Source: Streptomyces alboflavus
GTDB taxonomy: Bacteria; Actinomycetota; Actinomycetes; Streptomycetales; Streptomycetaceae
NCBI RefSeq assembly: GCF_000716675.1
Contig: NZ_JNXT01000011.1
Location: 76,673-140,672, forward strand
DNA length: 64,000 nucleotides
Direction: 5' to 3'
Part shown: piece after piece, positions 60,001 through 64,000 of the stretch
Position numbering within the stretch: the stretch's first letter is position 1
Layout of the letters: the number at the start of each line of letters is the position of its first letter
Position numbers and translations under genes: made by a program
Notes under the pieces: model-generated
What the model was told of the DNA's origin: nothing
The model's database searches: none
What the model saw: only the letters and a program-made list of their open reading frames with translations

Positions 60001-60631
60001 CGCGCTCGCCGACTTCGACCGCGCCGACGGCCACGCCGCCGCCGTCGACCGCCTCGCCGAACGGCACGGGCTGCCGCTGGCCGGGGTGTTCACCGAGTGG
60101 TACGCGGCGCTGCGTGCCGCCGTCGCCGGACGGGTGCCGGAGGCGGAGGCCGGGTGCCGGGCGGCTGCGGCGCGGATGCGGGGTGGGGGGATGAGCGGGA
60201 TGGAGGGAGAAGGGGAAGGGGAAGGGGGCGCGGGGCTGTTGGAGTTGGCGTTGCTGTGCCTGCGGGTGCAGAGCGGGGGCGCGAGCGCCGAGGCCGACGC
60301 GGACGCGGAGAGCGCCCACCCACTCGCGTACGACCAACTCCTCGAAGCCCGCCTCTGCCTCCGCGCCCGCGCCGCCCTCCGCTCCGGCGCCGCCCCGCCG
60401 GACGTCCTCGACGGCCTGTATCGCGAACTGCTGCCCGCAGGCGGCGAGTTGGCCGGAGCCGGGAGCGGCGTCCTGACCCTGGAGCCCGTGGCCCTCTACC
60501 TCGGCGATCTCGCCGCCGCCCTCGGACGGCCCGATGCCGCCGCCCGGCACCACCGGCAGGCGCGCGCCGTCGCCGAGCGGGCCGGGGCACCCCACTGGGT
60601 CGCCGCCGCCGATGCGAGGATGCGCCGGTGA
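57083..60631 (+). CDS. SARP-type regulator with BTAD and AAA ATPase domains
   Basis: About 1182 aa from GTG 57083 (an in-frame GTG at 57122 is possible). N-terminal winged-helix OmpR-like DNA-binding domain (LKGPRHRAVLARLLV, AIRTFVGDLRKVLEP). Bacterial transcriptional activator domain follows (about 95-250, ALAAWRGPAYAEWAG). Then an AAA/NTPase with P-loop SGDAGAGKTALV (about 342-350) and LLLVLDDLHWADSG, and a TPR-rich tail. Large AfsR/LuxR-like activators of this type control antibiotic genes. It contains a 30-bp tandem repeat coding WSGDPALGRG. Its stop overlaps the next start (GTGA). Confidence 0.88.
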   Translation: MPQEESAGPGAGDVTFQVLGALAARDADGRTLDLKGPRHRAVLARLLVARRRTVPVDWMVDDFWDEPPPRAVGAIRTFVGDLRKVLEPGRSRRAPARLLVTSGPGYALLAGGGAVDAWRFEAAVAEAGRLLAPGAGDSAGAALGLLDDALAAWRGPAYAEWAGQDWARAEAGRLDGLRLLAVERRADAALALGRAGEAVLDLEAHVEEHPWREEAWGLLAVALVRAGRQGDALGVLRRARERLVGELGVDPGEALRRLEGEILAQRVPVTPWGPGPVRGRHDDSSRPEGEPAAAQAETGVVDEGAAGRRDGLVGRGAEVGRLETAARGVVREARLALALVSGDAGAGKTALVRELADRLTGAGWAAAWGRASEQGGVPAGWPWVEILGELGVCDEGGAGGDRFWWYRRVGELIARAAADRGRPLLLVLDDLHWADSGTLELLASLVERPMERPVLVVGTYRDGEVPDGVRELLGRVARAEPVRVRVGPLDETAVGELARAVSPRPLDAATVRAVHHRSGGNPFFVREIVRLYATEGTAALSQVPAGVRDIVRRRLGALPAGARAVLLRAALIGPAVDLDVLTALTGDEDAVLEAVDAGVAAGFLVGGALEGQGAGQGAGEGERVEFAHALVRETLYRDLSAPRRARLHTAVAELLEDLRPDSVEAIAHHYLGAGTREVAARAADFAARAASRAENAFAPHEAVRLWGAALDAYDRGGGGESAGGRGWSGDPALGRGWSGDPALGRGRSGDPAGGRARLGIVMGLVRNLAVTGGLAEARRYRAEALAAAEKTGDPELTARVIGAFDVPGIWARNDDEALSRRIVAAALRTLDALPDDGTPARRATRSRLLSTVGMETRGSRTERGAEAAREAERLARAVGEAAGAGEVGAGAGAGEEADPAAGTAAAEAAPRGGADSAALLAFALNARYLHTFHRPGLGPERARIGEELTTLAARHDLVAFEVLGHLMLLQAHSALADFDRADGHAAAVDRLAERHGLPLAGVFTEWYAALRAAVAGRVPEAEAGCRAAAARMRGGGMSGMEGEGEGEGGAGLLELALLCLRVQSGGASAEADADAESAHPLAYDQLLEARLCLRARAALRSGAAPPDVLDGLYRELLPAGGELAGAGSGVLTLEPVALYLGDLAAALGRPDAAARHHRQARAVAERAGAPHWVAAADARMRR
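59261..59350 (+). repeat. 30-bp in-frame tandem repeat in SARP gene
   Basis: Three copies (59261, 59291, 59321; third diverged) encode repeated WSGDPALGRG/RSGDPAGGRA. Multiple of three, so the frame is kept. Likely slippage inside an inter-domain linker. Confidence 0.85.
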
Positions 60632-61041
60632 CCGACGAGACGAGTACGGCCGCGAGGGCCGCCACAGAGACGGCGTACATCCGCTTCGAGTCCCCGACCC
60701 CGCACGAACGCGGGGTGCGCCCGGGCGTGTTCTTCCTGGTGAACACCCTCGCCCGGGAAGGGAAGCTCACCCCCGAGCAGCGCGGCTTCTGGCGCGCCAC
60801 CAACGACTGGTACGACGCCGCGTACACCACGCCGTCCGACGCCTACGACCGCGAGGCGAACCCCGGCGCGGTCGCCTGGTTCAAGGCGACCGCCACCCAC
60901 CTCATCGAGCGCGTCCCCGGCTACCTGGACATCCTCGCCGCCCACGGCGTCCCCTGCCGCACGGTCCGCTCGGCCGACCCCGGCCGCATCGTGTACGAGG
61001 ACGACGTGCAGGTCGTCGTCGTACCGCATGAGGAAGCCTGA
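60628..61041 (+). CDS. Hypothetical protein coupled to SARP gene
   Basis: 137 aa, GTG 60628 within the SARP stop (GTGA). Soluble, with FFLVNTLAREGKLTPEQRGF and NDWYDAAYTTPSD. No recognised motif. The coupling suggests a function with the regulator; its C-terminus is acidic (VVVPHEEA). Confidence 0.7.
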   Translation: MTDETSTAARAATETAYIRFESPTPHERGVRPGVFFLVNTLAREGKLTPEQRGFWRATNDWYDAAYTTPSDAYDREANPGAVAWFKATATHLIERVPGYLDILAAHGVPCRTVRSADPGRIVYEDDVQVVVVPHEEA

Positions 61042-61052
61042 CGGGGAAACCA

Positions 61053-61091
61053 GAACGCCCCCGCCGCGCACACGCGCGACAGGGGGCGTTC
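61053..61091. terminator. Bidirectional terminator
   Basis: GAACGCCCCC (61053-61062) pairs with GGGGGCGTTC (61082-61091) around a 19-nt loop that can itself pair (CGCGCA/TGCGCG-like). Between convergent genes. Confidence 0.7.
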
Positions 61092-61161
61092 CTGCGACTG
61101 ATCGCCTTCTGGGGGAGTCGGCCGATCAGAAGTTCCGGGAGGGCCGGGAGTGCCGGGTGGG

Positions 61162-61935
61162 TCAGAAGTTGTAGGGCTTCGCCGTGTTCCAGTTGGTGAC
61201 GTCGGCCGTCGACCACGTGAACTTCGACGGCACGCCCTTGGCATCGAAGGCCTCCTGGCCGACGCCGGGGCCGGTGTCGCCGGTGTGGTCCTGCAGGGCG
61301 ATGCTGAGGTCGGTGGAGGTGTGCGTCCGCGCGCCGTCGGTGAACAGGTTCACGGCCGCGTAGACCTTGCCGCCGGGCTTGATCGTGAGGGCCTTGCCGC
61401 CGCCGGGGGTGTCCTTGGCGGAGTGGGGCAGCACGGTCACGGTGTCGCCGAGCATCACCGACGGGAACGACGTGACGTAGCACGCCTTGGAGTCCGCGTT
61501 GGTGGCGGTGATGAGCAGGTGCTCGCCGCGCTGCTTCGCGAAGCGGTGCGTGACGGAGTACGAGATCTCCTGGCCGTCGCACGCCCGGACCCCGGCGGCG
61601 GAGGCCTTCGAGCCCGAGCCCTTCGAGCCGGAGGCCTGCGACCCGGAGCCCTGAGTCCCGGAGCCCTTGCGGGCGTTGGCCGTCGCGCCCTCCGCCGAGG
61701 ACGACCCGGCGTCCGTGTCCTTGGCCGCGTCGACGGTCGCGCCCCCGGTGCCCGTGCCGCCCTCGGCCGCGCCGGACTTCCCCCCGCTCGCCTTCTCCGA
61801 GACGACGGCGCCGCTCTTTCCCGCGCCCTTCGCGTCGTCGCCGCCGTCCGAGCTGCCGCAGGCGGTCAGCGTGGCGAGGGCCAGCGCGGCGGTGGTGGCG
61901 GCGAGTGCGGCGGTGCGGATCCGAGACGTACGCAT
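61162..61935 (-). CDS. DUF4232 lipoprotein
   Basis: 257 aa from ATG 61935. Lipobox LATLTACGSS (Cys at about 26), then a long Ser/Gly/Ala/Lys linker (ASGSKGSGSKAS). C-terminal DUF4232 beta-sandwich (VTHRFAKQRGEHLLITATNA; ...DTPGGGKALTIKPGG). Surface-attached protein; function unknown. ATG has AGGGGGAG upstream. Confidence 0.85.
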   Translation of the reverse strand: MRTSRIRTAALAATTAALALATLTACGSSDGGDDAKGAGKSGAVVSEKASGGKSGAAEGGTGTGGATVDAAKDTDAGSSSAEGATANARKGSGTQGSGSQASGSKGSGSKASAAGVRACDGQEISYSVTHRFAKQRGEHLLITATNADSKACYVTSFPSVMLGDTVTVLPHSAKDTPGGGKALTIKPGGKVYAAVNLFTDGARTHTSTDLSIALQDHTGDTGPGVGQEAFDAKGVPSKFTWSTADVTNWNTAKPYNF

Positions 61936-62073
61936 GATGGTGCTCCCCCTGGGGTGGTGCGGTCCTGGCGGTCGTTCCCGCCGTTGACACCAGACTGGGC
62001 CCACCCGCTGTCGTTCCGCTCACGCGCCGCTGCCGTCCCGCTCACGTGCCGGAGACGGGGGAGTCCTGGCCGG

Positions 62074-64000
62074 TCAGCCCGGATCCGCGCCCGCCGCGAG
62101 CCGCCGCGCCGCCGCCTCGTGCCGCTCCCGGAAACCGTCCTGCGCCGACACCCGGAGCAGCACCTCCAGGGCCCGCACCGCGCCCTCGTCGAAGCCGCTC
62201 GACTCCGCCTCGCGCGCCGCCGCGTCCAGGCGGCGGATGCCCTCCGCCTCGTCGCCGAGGCCGAGCAGCGCCTCGCCGGCGGCCGTGACGAGGAGGACCC
62301 GGCCCGCGCTCGGGTCCTCCCGCGGGGGCGTGAGGGCAAGGGCCGCGTGCGCCGTGTCCAGGGCCGACTGCCAGTCCCGCGCGGCCAGTTGGTGGCGGGC
62401 CAGGTGGTGCAGGGCGAGGCGTTCGGTGTTGCCGTCACCGGCCGTACGGGCCAGGTCCGCCGCCCGCAGGCAACCCTGCACGGCCTCGTCCGTGCCGCCG
62501 AGGGCCGCCTGCGCGAGGGACAGGTTCACCAGCGCCGTCGCCTCGCCGCGCGGGTCGCCCGCCCGCGCCGCGAGCGGTGGTGCCGCCTCCAGGTGGGCCA
62601 GGGCCTCGGCCGTGCGGCCCTCCTCCGTCAGGACCCAGCCGAGCAGCGCGAGGACCCGCGCCTGCGCGTACGGGTCGTCGGCGCTGCGGGCCGCCCGCAG
62701 CGCCGTCTGGAGGAGCGGCGCCCAGCCGTCCCGCACCCGCCACACCACCAGCGGCCACAGCGCGAGCACGATCCGCCAGGTCCGGTCGTGCAGACCGGCC
62801 GCGTCCGCCGCGCCCGCCGCGAGCGCCAGGTCCTCGCGCTCGGCCGCGTACCAGTCCATGGCGGCGGACCGGTCCGCGAACTCCCGTACCGTGTGCGGCT
62901 CCCGGAAGCCGTCCGGGAGTGTGAAGCACGGCTCGTCACCGGGTTCGGCAGCCTGGGCCGCCGCGAGCGCCGTGGCCACACAGTGGTCGAGGACGCGCGG
63001 CAGTGCCTCGGGGTCCGCGTCCAGGCCGCGGGCGTAAAGGCGCACCAGGTCGTGCAGGGTCCAGCGGTCCGGCGCGGTCCGGGTCAGCAGGTGCGCGGCG
63101 GCCATCCGCTCCAGGGAGGCCTCGGCGGTGTCCGGGTCCGTGCCCGCGAGCGCCGCCGCCGCGTACCGGTCCAGGTGGGTGCCCGGGTGGCGGCCGAGCT
63201 GCGCGAAGTGGTGCCCGACGGCCTCGGGGAGCTGCCGCAGCGTCAGCCGCAGCGCCGCCCGCACGCCGGTGTCCTCCACGTCCAGGAGCACCGAGCGCCG
63301 CGACTCGTCGGACAGTTCGGCGGCCATCGCCGCCAGCGTCCACTGCGGGTGGTCCGCGAGCCGCGCCGCCACCACCCGCAGCGCGAGCGGAAGACCGCCG
63401 CACAGCTCCGCGAGACGGCGCGCGGCCACCGGCTCCGCGAGCACCCGCTCCTGGCCGAGCACCCCGGCGAGCAGCGCCGTGCCGTCCTTCGGCCCGAGGA
63501 CGTCCACGGGCAGCGGCCGGGCCGCGTCACTCGCGATGAGCCCGCGCAGCCGGTTGCGGCTCGTGACGACGGTGACGCACCGGGCACCGCCCGGCAGCAG
63601 CGGTCTGACCTGCTCGGAATCCCGTACGTTGTCGAGTACGACGAGGAGTTGACGCTCGGCGGCGAGGGAGCGGAACAGCGCGGCCGCGCCGTTCGCCGAC
63701 TCCGGTATCCGGCGCGGCGGCACGCCGAGGGCGGGCAGGAACTCCCGCAGGACGTCGAGGACGGACGGCTCGCCCGTGTCGGCGAAGCCGCGCAGGTCGG
63801 CGTAGAGCCGGCCGTCGGGGAAGGCCGCGCGGTTGCGGTGCGCCCACTGCACCACGACCGCGGTCTTGCCGACGCCCGCGGGGCCCGTGACCAGGCACAC
63901 CGGGGCCTCGCCCGCGGCCGCCCGGGACAGCGCGGTGAACTCGGCGGCGCGTCCGTGGAAGCCGCGGGGGGCTCGGGGGAGGAGGTCTATGGGGGTGGGG
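62074..64000 (-). CDS. NB-ARC/AfsR-like ATPase with TPR tail, 5' end outside window
   Basis: The frame stays open to the window edge, so the N-terminus is missing. The residues seen begin PTPIDLLPRAPRGFHGR (FHGR matches the usual F-x-GR lead-in). P-loop TGPAGVGKTAVV, Walker-B-like LLVVLDNV and GLPLALRVVAARL define an NB-ARC STAND ATPase. A winged helix and TPR repeats (DPRGEATALVNLSLAQAALGG) follow. The missing N-terminus is usually a DNA-binding/BTAD (SARP) domain. Such proteins are signal-transducing regulators. Confidence 0.85.
   Translation of the reverse strand, partial: PTPIDLLPRAPRGFHGRAAEFTALSRAAAGEAPVCLVTGPAGVGKTAVVVQWAHRNRAAFPDGRLYADLRGFADTGEPSVLDVLREFLPALGVPPRRIPESANGAAALFRSLAAERQLLVVLDNVRDSEQVRPLLPGGARCVTVVTSRNRLRGLIASDAARPLPVDVLGPKDGTALLAGVLGQERVLAEPVAARRLAELCGGLPLALRVVAARLADHPQWTLAAMAAELSDESRRSVLLDVEDTGVRAALRLTLRQLPEAVGHHFAQLGRHPGTHLDRYAAAALAGTDPDTAEASLERMAAAHLLTRTAPDRWTLHDLVRLYARGLDADPEALPRVLDHCVATALAAAQAAEPGDEPCFTLPDGFREPHTVREFADRSAAMDWYAAEREDLALAAGAADAAGLHDRTWRIVLALWPLVVWRVRDGWAPLLQTALRAARSADDPYAQARVLALLGWVLTEEGRTAEALAHLEAAPPLAARAGDPRGEATALVNLSLAQAALGGTDEAVQGCLRAADLARTAGDGNTERLALHHLARHQLAARDWQSALDTAHAALALTPPREDPSAGRVLLVTAAGEALLGLGDEAEGIRRLDAAAREAESSGFDEGAVRALEVLLRVSAQDGFRERHEAAARRLAAGADPG

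Noticed and set aside
57029..60595. Very long open frame on the minus strand (about 1188 codons)
   Set aside because: Lies antisense to the SARP gene, which has clear domains; it reads as Pro/Gly/Arg-rich low-complexity sequence, the usual shadow of a high-GC gene.

Overview
This window is high-GC actinobacterial DNA, almost certainly from a Streptomyces chromosome. The evidence is very strong third-position GC, frequent GTG starts, the linked thymidylate kinase / DNA polymerase III delta' / secreted tripeptidyl-aminopeptidase-like genes, an HTH-DUF5753/DUF397 pair, a SARP-type regulator, and an intergenic sequence I remember as widespread in Streptomyces.

Layout. (1) 1-6321: chromosomal housekeeping genes (3' part of a membrane-fused tmk, holB, a secreted lipoprotein peptidase). 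(2) 6322-31608: a tRNA-Thr(CGT) gene carrying a 25.2 kb integrated element bounded by a 44-bp direct repeat (6354-6397 and 31565-31608). Its left end holds a tyrosine integrase, an XRE regulator, an excisionase-like protein, a DUF3631 ATPase, a DUF2637 membrane protein, a MobC-like protein and a MOB relaxase. I see no TraB/FtsK translocase or type IV secretion genes, so it looks like an integrative and mobilizable element. (3) Cargo, first block (14.7-24.2 kb): an APC permease, a TPR-like protein, an APH-fold kinase, and a compact leftward operon of a 55-codon peptide, a hairpin, a JmjC/cupin oxygenase and an aldo/keto reductase. An anti-sigma-type ATPase, an XRE-TPR regulator and a serine hydrolase follow. 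The peptide operon looks like an unrecognised peptide-modification (RiPP-like) system. (4) Cargo, second block (24.3-31.1 kb): a tightly coupled leftward six-gene operon with two different adenine-N6 DNA methyltransferases, an unrecognised 199-aa protein, an McrB-like AAA+ protein lacking an N-terminal DNA-binding domain, McrC, and a small zinc-ribbon-like protein. It is probably a hybrid restriction-modification / McrBC phage-defence system. (5) 31.6-64 kb: chromosomal genes again. These include IclR, TetR, AraC and PadR regulators, an acyl-CoA synthetase, a GT1 glycosyltransferase, several alpha/beta hydrolases and a two-component system. There is also a set of possible antagonism proteins: a ricin-lectin/hemopexin-like protein beside a protein with an AGNAAL...VQR motif, a fulvocin C-related bacteriocin protein, and a secreted NucA/NucB-type nuclease. 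A DUF4232 lipoprotein, a large SARP/AAA regulator and an NB-ARC/TPR protein cut by the window edge complete the region.

How the genes work together. The integrase, Xis-like protein, 22-bp arm-type repeats and att repeats form the integration module. MobC and the relaxase, with nearby hairpin and DnaA-box-like sequences, form the mobilization or replication module. The defence operon and the peptide operon are the likely selectable cargo. All calls come from reading the sequence and recalling family features; no database search was run.
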